From Burkholderiales bacterium (GTDB taxonomy: Bacteria; Pseudomonadota; Gammaproteobacteria; Burkholderiales; SG8-39): DNA of 49,439 bases. The notes under the pieces are model-generated. The model saw only the letters and a list, made by a program, of their open reading frames with translations. It was not told where the DNA came from and did no database searches. The position numbers were made by a program, and so were the translations under genes. Shown here piece after piece: positions 42,290 to 49,439 of this stretch. The stretch is from the NCBI GenBank assembly GCA_020848075.1, contig JADLAV010000009.1:1-49439 (forward strand). Reading direction: 5' to 3'. Position 1 is the first letter of the stretch, and each line of letters starts with the position of its first letter.

Positions 42290-43111
42290 ATGAAACACGC
42301 ACTCGTGCTGTGCGCTGCCCTTGGGCTGGCAGCGGGGCTCGCCGGCCAGCCGGTGTCGGCGCAGAGCGAAGACCGGACCGCGGCCGAATTCGACAAGTTC
42401 CGGGAAGTCCTCGAGGAGGCGAACCCGGCCGAGCTGTGGGAGGTGAAGGGCGAGGCGCTCTGGAAGACGAAGCGCGGCCCGAAGAACGCCTCGCTCGAGC
42501 AGTGCGATCTCGGGCTGGGGCCGGGCGTGGTCAAGGGCGCCTACGTGCAGTTGCCCCGCTACTTCGAAGACACCGGCAAGGTGATGGACGTCGAGCAGCG
42601 CATCGTGCACTGCATGGTCACGCTGCAGGGCTTCAAGTTCGAGGACCTTGCCAAGGCGCCGTTCAGCCGGGGGGACTACACGCCCGACCCGGTGTCGCTC
42701 GTGACGTACGTCGCCGGCCAGTCGCGCGAGATGAAGATCGCCGCCCCGCAGTCGCACCCGCAGGAGCGCGCGACCTACGAGATCGGCAAGCAGATCTTCT
42801 TCTACCGTGCCGGCCCCTGGGACTTCGCGTGCGCCACCTGCCACAGCGAGGACGGCAAGCGCATTCGCACGCAGAATCTGCCGAACTTCACCAAGCCGGG
42901 CGAGAGCGCCGCGCGCGGCTACATCGGCTGGCCGGGATATCGCATGACCGGCGGCGTGATGCACACCCTGCAGTGGCGCATGAACGACTGCTTCCGCCAG
43001 CAGCGCTTTCCCGAGCCGGGATACGCCTCCGACACGATCGCCGCGCTCCTCACGTACATGGCGGTGAACGCGAACGGCCAGACGTATCGGGGCCCGGGCA
43101 TCAAGCGCTGA
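42290..43111 (+). CDS. soxA: SoxA, c-type cytochrome subunit of SoxXA
   Basis: SoxXA joins thiosulfate to SoxYZ. The 273-aa protein has a signal peptide (1-24, ending GQPVSAQ) and one haem motif, CATCH (about 182-186). The active-site haem-ligand cysteine lies in MNDCFRQQRFPEPGY (about 227-241). The N-terminal domain keeps EQCDLG and IVHCM cysteines but no second CXXCH, so this is the single-haem type of SoxA. I chose ATG 42290 since GGAGGAGC precedes it; the earlier TTG would lie in that site. Confidence 0.95.
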   Translation: MKHALVLCAALGLAAGLAGQPVSAQSEDRTAAEFDKFREVLEEANPAELWEVKGEALWKTKRGPKNASLEQCDLGLGPGVVKGAYVQLPRYFEDTGKVMDVEQRIVHCMVTLQGFKFEDLAKAPFSRGDYTPDPVSLVTYVAGQSREMKIAAPQSHPQERATYEIGKQIFFYRAGPWDFACATCHSEDGKRIRTQNLPNFTKPGESAARGYIGWPGYRMTGGVMHTLQWRMNDCFRQQRFPEPGYASDTIAALLTYMAVNANGQTYRGPGIKR

Positions 43112-43138
43112 TCAGCACACAGGAATGAGGGGGCACCG

Positions 43139-43747
43139 ATGAACAGGGCAATCGTTTTCGCGGGCTTGGCGGCGGTGGTGGCGGGCTGTGCGGGCATGCA
43201 GGGTGAGACGGCCTATCACGAGCAAGCCGTCGCGATGATGAAGCGCGACTTCCACACGCGCGGCATCGCGCAGGTGGATCGGCTGAACCAGGACGAGCTG
43301 CAGCGCGTCTGCACGCAGTACGGCGACCACCCGCCGGCCGACGTCGAGAAGCGTCTCGAAGCGGTCGAGATGGCGTCGATCAAGCTCCCGGCCGACGGGA
43401 AGTACATGGGCGACTGGAAGCGCGGCCAGCGGATCGCCGCAGACGGCCGGGGGATGACGTGGAGCGACAAGCCGGGCGTCTCCGGTGGCAGTTGCTACAA
43501 CTGCCACCAGCTTTCCCCGCGGGAGACGTCCTTCGGCAACGTGGGGCCGAGCCTCCGCGCGTTCGGCAAGACGCGCGGCTTCACGGTCGAGAACCAGAAG
43601 TACGTGTACCAGCGGGTCTCCAACTCGAAGGCGTTCGTGCTGTGCTCGGCGATGCCGCGGTTCGGGCACTCCAGCACGCTCACCGAGGAGCAGATCAAGG
43701 ACGTCGTCGCCTATTTGATGGATCCGAACTCGCCGGTCAACCAGTAG
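43139..43747 (+). CDS. soxX: SoxX, c-type cytochrome, probable lipoprotein
   Basis: The 202-aa protein starts with a lipobox-like signal (LAAVVAGCAG; Cys17), so it is likely anchored to a membrane rather than freely periplasmic. It carries one haem site, CYNCH (about 120-124), and the distal Met candidate in LCSAMPRFGHSS. The N-terminal 80 residues form an extension before the cytochrome domain. It follows soxA by 27 bp. A hairpin stands between it and soxB. Confidence 0.93.
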   Translation: MNRAIVFAGLAAVVAGCAGMQGETAYHEQAVAMMKRDFHTRGIAQVDRLNQDELQRVCTQYGDHPPADVEKRLEAVEMASIKLPADGKYMGDWKRGQRIAADGRGMTWSDKPGVSGGSCYNCHQLSPRETSFGNVGPSLRAFGKTRGFTVENQKYVYQRVSNSKAFVLCSAMPRFGHSSTLTEEQIKDVVAYLMDPNSPVNQ

Positions 43748-43760
43748 CCGCGAGGCGGGC

Positions 43761-43796
43761 AATAGGGGCTTGGGCGACCGGGCCCCTATTCTGTTT
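43761..43796 (+). terminator. Hairpin between soxX and soxB
   Basis: AATAGGGGC (43761-43769) pairs with GCCCCTATT (43782-43790) over a 12-nt loop, followed by CTGTTT. The T-run is weak, so it may only partly terminate and lower soxB relative to soxYZAX. Confidence 0.55.
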
Positions 43797-43846
43797 GCGA
43801 GGCGCGCCGCGGGGCGGCCGTCTTGTCCTCGGTTGTCGCGTAACGC

Positions 43847-45553
43847 ATGAATCGCAGAGAGTTCCTCGAAGTCCTCGCCGCGGCCGCCGCCGCCGGCTTC
43901 GCGCTCGACGCGCGTGCGGCGCTGGCGGAGGCCAATGCGGACGCGCTCTACCAGTTGCCGCGGTTCGGCAACGTGTCGCTCCTCCACTTCACCGACTGCC
44001 ACGCCCAGCTGCAGCCGATCTACTTCCGCGAGCCTAGCATGAACATCGGCATCGGCGACGCGGCCGGGCAGCCGCCGCATCTCGTCGGCGAGTGGCTCCT
44101 CAAGGCGTTCGGCATCGCGCCGGGCACGCGCGAGGCGCATGCGTTCACCTACCTCGACTTCGAGGCCGCGGCCAGGACCTACGGCAAGGTCGGCGGGTTC
44201 GCGCACCTTGCAACTCTGGTGAAACGCCTGCGCGCCGAACGGCCGAATGCGTTGCTCCTGGACGGCGGCGACACCTGGCAGGGCTCGGGCGTGTCGCTAT
44301 GGACCAAGGGCGGGGACATGATCCAGGCGTGCAACGCGCTCGGCGTGGATGTCATGACCGGACACTGGGAATTCACCTACGGCGAGAAGCGGGTCAAGGA
44401 GGCGGTCGAGAAGGAACTCGGCAAGATCGCGTTCGTGGCGCAGAACGTGAAGACCCAGGACTTCGGCGACCCGGTGTTCAAGGCCTACGCCCTGCGCGAC
44501 CTCGGTGGCGTTCCCGTCGCGATCATCGGCCAGGCGTTCCCCTACACGCCGATCGCGCATCCGCGCCATTTCGTCGCCGAGTGGACGTTCGGCATCCAGG
44601 AAGAAGAGCTGCAGAAGGTCGTGCAGGAGACGCGCGCCAAGGGCGCGCAAGTGGTCGTGCTGCTGTCGCACAACGGCATGGACGTCGATCTCAAGCTCGC
44701 TTCGCGCGTGCGCGGCATCGACGCCATCTTCGGCGGGCATTCGCACGACGGCGTGCCGCAACCCACGGTCGTCAAGAATGCCGGCGGCCAGACGCTGGTG
44801 GCGAACTCCGGCTCGAACGCCAAGTTTCTCTCGGTCCTCGATCTCGAGGTGAAGGGCGGCAAGGTTGCAGGCTACCGCTACCGCCTGCTGCCCGTGTTCG
44901 CCAACCTCCTGCCGGCCGACGCTGCGATGGCGCAGCTCGTTGCCGGGACGCGCACGCCCTACGCAGCGCGGCTCGGCGAGGAGCTCGCCGTGACCGAGGG
45001 GCTCCTCTACCGGCGCGGCAACTTCAACGGCACGTTCGACCAGCTGATCTGCGACGCCATGATGGAAGCCCAAGGCGCGGAGATCGCCTTCTCGCCCGGC
45101 TTCCGCTGGGGCACGACGATCCTGCCGGGGCAGCCGATCACGATGGAGCACGTGATGGACCAGACCGCCATCACCTATCCCTACGCCACCCTGAACGAGC
45201 TTACCGGCGCGCAGATCAAGGAGGTCCTGGAGGACGTCGCCGACAACCTCTTCAACCCCGACCCCTACAAGCAGCAAGGCGGCGACATGGTGCGCGTCGG
45301 CGGGCTCGCATACACGTGCGTGCCGACGGCTCGCATGGGCAGCCGCATCGTCGACATGCACCTCGGCGGCAAGCCGCTCGAGCCGGCGAAGAAGTACAAG
45401 GTCGCCGGCTGGGCCCCGGTCGCCGAGGGCGCGAGCGGCGAGCCGATCTGGGACGTGGTCTCGCGCTGGCTGCGCGACCAGAAGACGGTCCCGCCGCGCA
45501 AGCTGAATCTGCCGCGGCTGCAGGGGGTCGAGGGCAATCCGGGGATCGCCTAG
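43847..45553 (+). CDS. soxB: SoxB, dimanganese thiosulfohydrolase
   Basis: SoxB hydrolyses the terminal sulfonate from SoxY-bound thiosulfate as sulfate. The 568-aa protein has a Tat signal (MNRREFLEVLAAAAAAG) and SoxB metal motifs: HFTDCHAQLQPIYFREP (about 46-62), LLDGGDTWQGSG (about 130-141), VMTGHWEFTYG (about 167-177), LSHNGMDVD and FGGHSHDGVP. The 5'-nucleotidase-like C-terminal domain (about 380-550) is complete. No soxCD follows. Confidence 0.96.
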   Translation: MNRREFLEVLAAAAAAGFALDARAALAEANADALYQLPRFGNVSLLHFTDCHAQLQPIYFREPSMNIGIGDAAGQPPHLVGEWLLKAFGIAPGTREAHAFTYLDFEAAARTYGKVGGFAHLATLVKRLRAERPNALLLDGGDTWQGSGVSLWTKGGDMIQACNALGVDVMTGHWEFTYGEKRVKEAVEKELGKIAFVAQNVKTQDFGDPVFKAYALRDLGGVPVAIIGQAFPYTPIAHPRHFVAEWTFGIQEEELQKVVQETRAKGAQVVVLLSHNGMDVDLKLASRVRGIDAIFGGHSHDGVPQPTVVKNAGGQTLVANSGSNAKFLSVLDLEVKGGKVAGYRYRLLPVFANLLPADAAMAQLVAGTRTPYAARLGEELAVTEGLLYRRGNFNGTFDQLICDAMMEAQGAEIAFSPGFRWGTTILPGQPITMEHVMDQTAITYPYATLNELTGAQIKEVLEDVADNLFNPDPYKQQGGDMVRVGGLAYTCVPTARMGSRIVDMHLGGKPLEPAKKYKVAGWAPVAEGASGEPIWDVVSRWLRDQKTVPPRKLNLPRLQGVEGNPGIA

Positions 45554-45604
45554 CCGGGCGTATCTGCGTGCCGCAACATGCGGCCAAGGCGTCGATGAGC
45601 AGCG

Positions 45605-46291
45605 TCAGGTCGGGAAGGACGGTCGCCCGGTCTGCGTGTGGCGGGGTTCCCCGCGTTCGCCGCGTTCGATGATGAGCATGCTGTCGTAGAAGTGCATCGA
45701 CGTCGCTTGCAGCGTGAAATCGTCGACCGAGAGCTGCTCTGGATTCTGGGTGTGCCAAGCGTTCAGCTGGTCGATCAGCGCCTTGGCATACTCAATGAAT
45801 GTGCCGGTGCGCCGAGCACCGCCACCGTATTCCGCCCAGTAGCTGGTGTGCAGATCCTCGGCGATGTAGACGCCTGACTCGGACATCCGGTAGAAGATCT
45901 CCTCGAAGGTCGCGATCTGCTGACCCATCCGGTGGCCGCCATCCTCGATCACGATGTCGATGGAGCCGACGCCGTCGGCCAGTCGCCGCAGAAAGGGGCG
46001 GTCCTCCTGGTCGCCGATCCAGATTTGGACCTGATCTTCCTCGAACGTCTTGCACGCGGGATCGATGTCGACACCGACGATCCGCGCCCGGGACCCGAGA
46101 TAGTGCTTCCACATCTGCAGGGATCCGCCGTGGAAGACCCCGAACTCCACGAGCGTCACGGCCTCGCCCCGGAGCCTTCCGAGGTGGCGATGGTAGGGCT
46201 CGAAGTAGTGCAGCCACTTGTGGATCAGCCGGCCCGGGTTGTTGACGAAGTACGAATACAGCGGGTTCGCGTCCTTGCCCTCATCAGACAT
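45605..46291 (-). CDS. Class I SAM-dependent methyltransferase, CmcI/TylF-like
   Basis: The 228-aa protein has the SAM-binding strand VEFGVFHGGSLQMWKHYLG (about 48-66), the acidic end of strand two VGVDIDP (about 73-79), and the metal-ligand-like IVIEDGGHRM (about 113-122). The family methylates hydroxyl groups of sugars or antibiotics. GGGGAGCAG precedes the ATG at 46291. Its neighbours include a second methyltransferase and glycosyltransferases, pointing to surface polysaccharide decoration. It is convergent with soxB. Confidence 0.78.
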   Translation of the reverse strand: MSDEGKDANPLYSYFVNNPGRLIHKWLHYFEPYHRHLGRLRGEAVTLVEFGVFHGGSLQMWKHYLGSRARIVGVDIDPACKTFEEDQVQIWIGDQEDRPFLRRLADGVGSIDIVIEDGGHRMGQQIATFEEIFYRMSESGVYIAEDLHTSYWAEYGGGARRTGTFIEYAKALIDQLNAWHTQNPEQLSVDDFTLQATSMHFYDSMLIIERGERGEPRHTQTGRPSFPT

Positions 46292-46413
46292 CACCTGCTC
46301 CCCGATCGCGTTTCTTCAACGGACATCTCCCCCACTATACGCACCTCGCTCGGCTCCACGAACGCCAGCGAGGTCGCCGCCTTGCCTAGGCGGACTTTTC
46401 CCCGAGCAAATAT

Positions 46414-46432
46414 CCCCCGGAAGAGCCGGGGG
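46414..46432. terminator. GC-rich hairpin between the two methyltransferase genes
   Basis: CCCCCGG (46414-46420) and CCGGGGG (46426-46432) form a 7-bp stem with a 5-nt loop. On the minus strand it is followed by ATATTTG, a weak T-tract just past the stop of the upstream methyltransferase. Confidence 0.45.
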
Positions 46433-46446
46433 TCTCCCTTGGCAGG

Positions 46447-47355
46447 CTAGCGACGGGCAGCGGCGGGCGGTGTGTCGAGGAGCGCGCTGATCCGCGACCA
46501 GTCGTTCGGGAAGAGCGCGAGGCGTTCGGCCTTGCGGCCGTCGAGGACGCTGAAGTCGAGAGCAAGGTATTCGTCGACGAGCGCGCCGAGGTGGTCGCGG
46601 ATGTACCGCGACTGCGGGTCGAGGTTGCGGACCATCGCGAGCCCAGTGGGCGCGGCGCCGATCGTATGCACGGCCAGATCGGGGCGGTGCTGGCGCAGAA
46701 GCAGGATGAGGCGCCAGATGTCGCCGCTCCAGAAGTCGGTGACGCGCTCGCGGGCGGCCGTGCACTCGTCGAGCGGATAGACGTCGTGGATGAGGATGGT
46801 GGACGAGGGCGTGCAGAGCGCCTCGATGTTCATGAAGTCGCGCAGCGCGAACTCGAAGCGGTGCATGCCGTCGATGAACGCCAGATCGATCGGCAGGTCG
46901 CCCAGTTCCGCTCGCACATCGTGCCGCGCGAAGAAATCGTCGCTCGTCTCCGCGAATATGCTCACGTAGGGATCTGGTTCGAATTCAATGCGTGGCTCCG
47001 GATCGACGCCGATGGCGCGCGTTCCGGAGCCGACCATGCGGATCGAGGCGCCGGTCGCGACGCCGATCTCCACATACGTCCGGGGCTTGAGGTGGGCGTG
47101 GACGCGCGAGAGAACGCGAAAATAGTCCTCCCCCGGAAGATCTATCGTCGCCAGCAGCGAGTGCGCAGCCAGAAACCCGGGGGCAAGCTCGAGCGCCGCC
47201 TTGCATCCTGCGACGGCCTCGGACGTGCGGTCCGCACGCCAATCCTCGAGCGCGACGCGGTAGCGTCGCGAGGGCTCGTCCTCGGCGGGTGCCGGCTCGC
47301 CCCGGCTCGGGGCCGGACGCGACGCCCTGAGACTCCTGAACAAGTTACCCAACAT
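46447..47355 (-). CDS. Class I SAM-dependent methyltransferase with N-terminal TPR-like segment
   Basis: The 302-aa protein starts with a charged linker and a short helical repeat-like segment (about 28-68). A methyltransferase core follows: YVEIGVATGASIRMVG (about 94-109), AIGVDPEPRIEF and DLAFIDGMHRFEFALRDF (about 157-174), where Asp and His could bind a metal as in sugar O-methyltransferases. No signal or TM is present. It is the second methyltransferase in the minus-strand polysaccharide block; substrate unknown. Confidence 0.72.
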   Translation of the reverse strand: MLGNLFRSLRASRPAPSRGEPAPAEDEPSRRYRVALEDWRADRTSEAVAGCKAALELAPGFLAAHSLLATIDLPGEDYFRVLSRVHAHLKPRTYVEIGVATGASIRMVGSGTRAIGVDPEPRIEFEPDPYVSIFAETSDDFFARHDVRAELGDLPIDLAFIDGMHRFEFALRDFMNIEALCTPSSTILIHDVYPLDECTAARERVTDFWSGDIWRLILLLRQHRPDLAVHTIGAAPTGLAMVRNLDPQSRYIRDHLGALVDEYLALDFSVLDGRKAERLALFPNDWSRISALLDTPPAAARR

Positions 47356-47431
47356 GCGCCGATATTAGCCTCCGAGGCGGAGGCTGCACAACAGGGCGGC
47401 TGGGAGAGCAGTGAACGGTTGCCTGGCGGCG

Positions 47432-48802
47432 CTACGAGTGAGCGGGCGCCGCGCCCTCCGAGGCATCGCTCGATTCACCCGTTGCGTCACGCCGCGCGAA
47501 GAGTTCGGGCGCTTCTTTTCGTACTGCCGCGAGAACTTCTTCGACGTCGACGCGGTAGTCGAGATGCGAGGCATTCGGCTCTGGCCGGGTGACGTCGTAG
47601 TCGTCGGACACGATCGTCACCAGCCGCTGATCGAGCGTGCGCGTCAGATGGCGGAAGGTCGACATGTGCATGATCGCCGCGCTCGCGAGCTCGACGACGA
47701 AAGCGCCCGACGGAGCGAACACCAGGTTCGCAAGTGCCGCGCCGTGCGCCGCGATGATGATCCGCGACGAAGAGAAGGCGGCGATCTGCTCGCGCGCCGT
47801 GAGCTCGCTCGGCACGATCACGCGGAACCCGAGCCGCACCAGGGCATCGGCCAGCTCGGCTTCGTTCACCATCACCCGGCGCGCCGCGTCCCGCCGCGCC
47901 ACGAACAGGAGCCCGCGCGGCGTACCGCTCGCCATATGGGAGGCGAGTCGACGCCGGATCCAATCGGTCCCGAGCTGCATCCGCGGGTGATTGCGTAGCA
48001 GCGTCGGGACCGCCAACCGGCGGCATGCGACGACCGCGTTGCGCGGGACCCGCAGCAGCCTGTTCGGGCTGATTCCAAGGAGCTCCAGATACTCCCACTG
48101 CCATGGCCGCAAGTCTTCGTGAACCAGCAGGGGAAGATGCATGAACTCGTCGCGCTCCTCGGTGAGCGCGAGCTTGAGCAGGTTCCGATTGACCCAGTGG
48201 CTGTAGTTCTCGTCGCCGCCCAGGTGCACGCAGGGCTCGTCGATACGCACGGCCGGCGCCGGGCAACGCATGAGGAACGCTTTCCCATCGGGCGAAACGC
48301 GGCCCTCGATGAAAGGACTGGCCGCCAGCAGGCGCCCGTGGACCTCCATGTTGTAGACGCGGTCGTCCTTCACGACCGACCAGAAGGCGGTCTCGACGAG
48401 GACGTCCTCGAGCCAGGTCACGTACGCCTCGCCGCGGCGAGCCCGCTCCGGATCGAGCAGCGAATCGCGCACCACGCGCGGCGCCGGCTCACCGGGCGGC
48501 AGCAGAGCACGCAGCCGGTCGGCCTCGCAGGCCGCGGCCTCGGCATCGCCCTCCAGCAGCAAGAGCGCGGCGAGAACTCCTCGCGCGGATACGTTCTCCG
48601 GCGCGACATCGATGAGCCTCCGCGCGACCTCTGCTGCGAGCGGCCGGTCGTCGAGGCAGCGCGCGATCTCGAGCATCGCCGACAGCGTTTCCGACGTGGC
48701 ACGCGGCAGCCGCAGTGCGATCCGGACACAGAACGCGGCCGAACCGTGCATGCCGCGCGCGGCGAGGCGATCGGCGAGACGCTCAGCGAGCCGATGCAAC
48801 AT
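47432..48802 (-). CDS. Glycosyltransferase family 61 (DUF563) protein
   Basis: The protein has an N-terminal TPR-like helical region (about 1-110). The GT61 pattern follows: VHLGGDENYSHWVNRNLLKL (about 195-214), LLFVARRDAARRVMVNEAEL (about 292-311) and SRIIIAAHGAALANLVFAPSG (broken; about 340-360). Family members transfer xylose or other sugars to polysaccharides or proteins. I use the ATG at 48802; a GTG at 48835 is possible and neither has a clear ribosome site. It lies 59 bp after the truncated glycosyltransferase. Confidence 0.82.
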   Translation of the reverse strand: MLHRLAERLADRLAARGMHGSAAFCVRIALRLPRATSETLSAMLEIARCLDDRPLAAEVARRLIDVAPENVSARGVLAALLLLEGDAEAAACEADRLRALLPPGEPAPRVVRDSLLDPERARRGEAYVTWLEDVLVETAFWSVVKDDRVYNMEVHGRLLAASPFIEGRVSPDGKAFLMRCPAPAVRIDEPCVHLGGDENYSHWVNRNLLKLALTEERDEFMHLPLLVHEDLRPWQWEYLELLGISPNRLLRVPRNAVVACRRLAVPTLLRNHPRMQLGTDWIRRRLASHMASGTPRGLLFVARRDAARRVMVNEAELADALVRLGFRVIVPSELTAREQIAAFSSSRIIIAAHGAALANLVFAPSGAFVVELASAAIMHMSTFRHLTRTLDQRLVTIVSDDYDVTRPEPNASHLDYRVDVEEVLAAVRKEAPELFARRDATGESSDASEGAAPAHS

Positions 48803-48861
48803 TGCAAGACCGCGCACGCGATGCGCCCTCGGCACCAGCCGCAGAGGGCCGCGCGCTCAGC

Positions 48862-49318
48862 TCAGTCGCCATGCAGGCTCCACTCGAGGACGTGATTGAG
48901 ACGCTCCACCTGAAGCGCGTCGCGATCCTTGAAGGCGGCGAAGATCGATGCGCCCGGATCGAGCCGGGCCGAAGGCCTGATCCAGGCGGGAGGGTGCCGG
49001 AGGGCCCGGATCGGAATGCGCTGCCGCTGGGCTTCGACGGCGACGTGGACGTCCGCCATCAGCGGAAACTCCCGCAGAAACATCCCGGGCGTCGGCCGGA
49101 AGTGCCCAATCAGGAAGGCCATCACACCGGTGCCGCCGACGTGCACGCACGCGTCCTCGGGAACGGCGTGGAACCAGTGGAACTTCCGCCCGGACAGGTA
49201 GTACCGCGTGACCGGCGTCTCGAGGAGACGGCCGTGATAGGTGAGGATCTCGCGGCGCTCGCCGCGCGATCGCACGACCGTCTGGCTGACGTAGTCCGGC
49301 GGATAGACGAGGTTGATC
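48862..49318 (-). pseudogene. C-terminal fragment of a glycosyltransferase, interrupted by an IS3-type element
   Basis: In one open frame the fragment reads INLVYPPDYVSQTVVRSRGERR, broken here as residues near its N-edge. It continues with a possible sugar-transferase end: VHVGGTGVMAFLIGHFRPTPG (broken), FPLMADVHVAVEAQRQRIP and PAWIRP. This VxGTG...MADI-like pattern occurs in GT2-type enzymes. No start codon with a ribosome site is seen, and the reading frame is cut at about 49319 where an insertion-sequence end begins. The rest of the gene lies beyond the IS, outside the window. Confidence 0.6.
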
Positions 49319-49439
49319 TGGTCCCCATAAAACGGACACCACGAGGTCTGCTATTTTGACCACGTGGAGGTCGCCATGAAGAAGACAGGACCAGATCGCA
49401 GATACACGGTGGAATTTCGATCGGCCGCGGTGTCGCAGG
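49319..49439 (+). mobile_element. Left end of an IS3-family insertion sequence, cut by the window edge
   Basis: The element seems to begin at TG (49319-49320) followed by GTCCCCATAAAACGGACACC, a terminal-inverted-repeat-like sequence with the TG start usual for IS3-family ends. A transposase frame starts 57 bp in. The right end and any target duplication lie outside the window. Confidence 0.65.
49376..49439 (+). CDS. IS3-family transposase OrfA, N-terminal part only
   Basis: Only 21 residues are visible: MKKTGPDRRYTVEFRSAAVSQ (broken at position 20/21). The RRYTVEFRSAAV stretch matches the beginning of helix-turn-helix OrfA proteins of the IS3/IS911 type. GTGGAGG lies 5 nt before the ATG at 49376. 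It continues past the end of the window. Confidence 0.6.
   Translation, partial: MKKTGPDRRYTVEFRSAAVSQ

Noticed and set aside
1-49439. CRISPR array, tRNA or rRNA genes
   Set aside because: No spaced direct repeats of CRISPR type and no recognisable tRNA or rRNA sequence were seen on either strand.

Overview
This 49.4 kb, GC-rich window reads as a chromosomal sulfur-oxidation island of a chemolithotrophic proteobacterium, most likely a betaproteobacterium. That lineage guess rests on GC content, gene style and the dispersed repeats, and is inference. The island carries a nearly complete set of pathways from reduced sulfur to sulfate. It has no reverse Dsr genes (dsrAB) and no soxCD.

Layout. 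(1) About 50-16,505, all on the minus strand: tusA, then hdrC1-hdrB1-hdrA-hyp-hdrC2-hdrB2 (the sulfur-oxidizing heterodisulfide-reductase-like complex, sHdr), two GcvH-like lipoate-binding proteins (LbpA) flanking a DsrE protein, and the dedicated lipoate-assembly genes (two LipS-type radical SAM proteins, sLpl ligase, LipT). These are interleaved with accessory genes: a secreted GlcG/HbpS protein, a 3-TM protein, an uncharacterised 154-aa protein, a DsrE2 protein, a FadL-type porin and a small hypothetical. (2) 16,678-21,475, minus: soeCBA, a membrane-bound molybdenum sulfite dehydrogenase. A 32-bp tandem triplication covers the soeB start. (3) 21,669-28,649, plus: a small unknown protein, a wrecked metallophosphoesterase remnant, qmoA-qmoB-hdrC-hdrB (the QmoC-less electron module for APS reductase) and an adenylate cyclase-FHA protein. 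(4) 28,646-33,180, minus: thrH, cbbO, cbbQ and a YkgJ cysteine-cluster protein. (5) 33,259-37,044, minus: sat-aprB-aprA with a clear terminator. (6) 37,376-40,464: an unknown protein plus a ChrB-like protein (plus), then a BepA-like M48 protease (minus), separated by tandem repeats. (7) 40,596-45,553, plus: moaC and soxYZAXB. (8) 45,605-49,439, minus: methyltransferases and glycosyltransferases of a surface-polysaccharide type, ending in a glycosyltransferase apparently cut by an IS3-family element at the window edge.

Working model (family knowledge plus inference): periplasmic SoxXA, SoxYZ and SoxB process thiosulfate. Without SoxCD the sulfane sulfur is passed inward. Cytoplasmic TusA/DsrE carriers deliver it to sHdr, which with lipoylated LbpA oxidises it to sulfite. 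Sulfite is then oxidised directly by SoeABC, with electrons to quinone, or by AprBA with QmoAB-HdrCB and Sat, giving ATP and sulfate. MoaC would support the molybdenum cofactor of SoeA. No rRNA, tRNA or CRISPR array was recognised.
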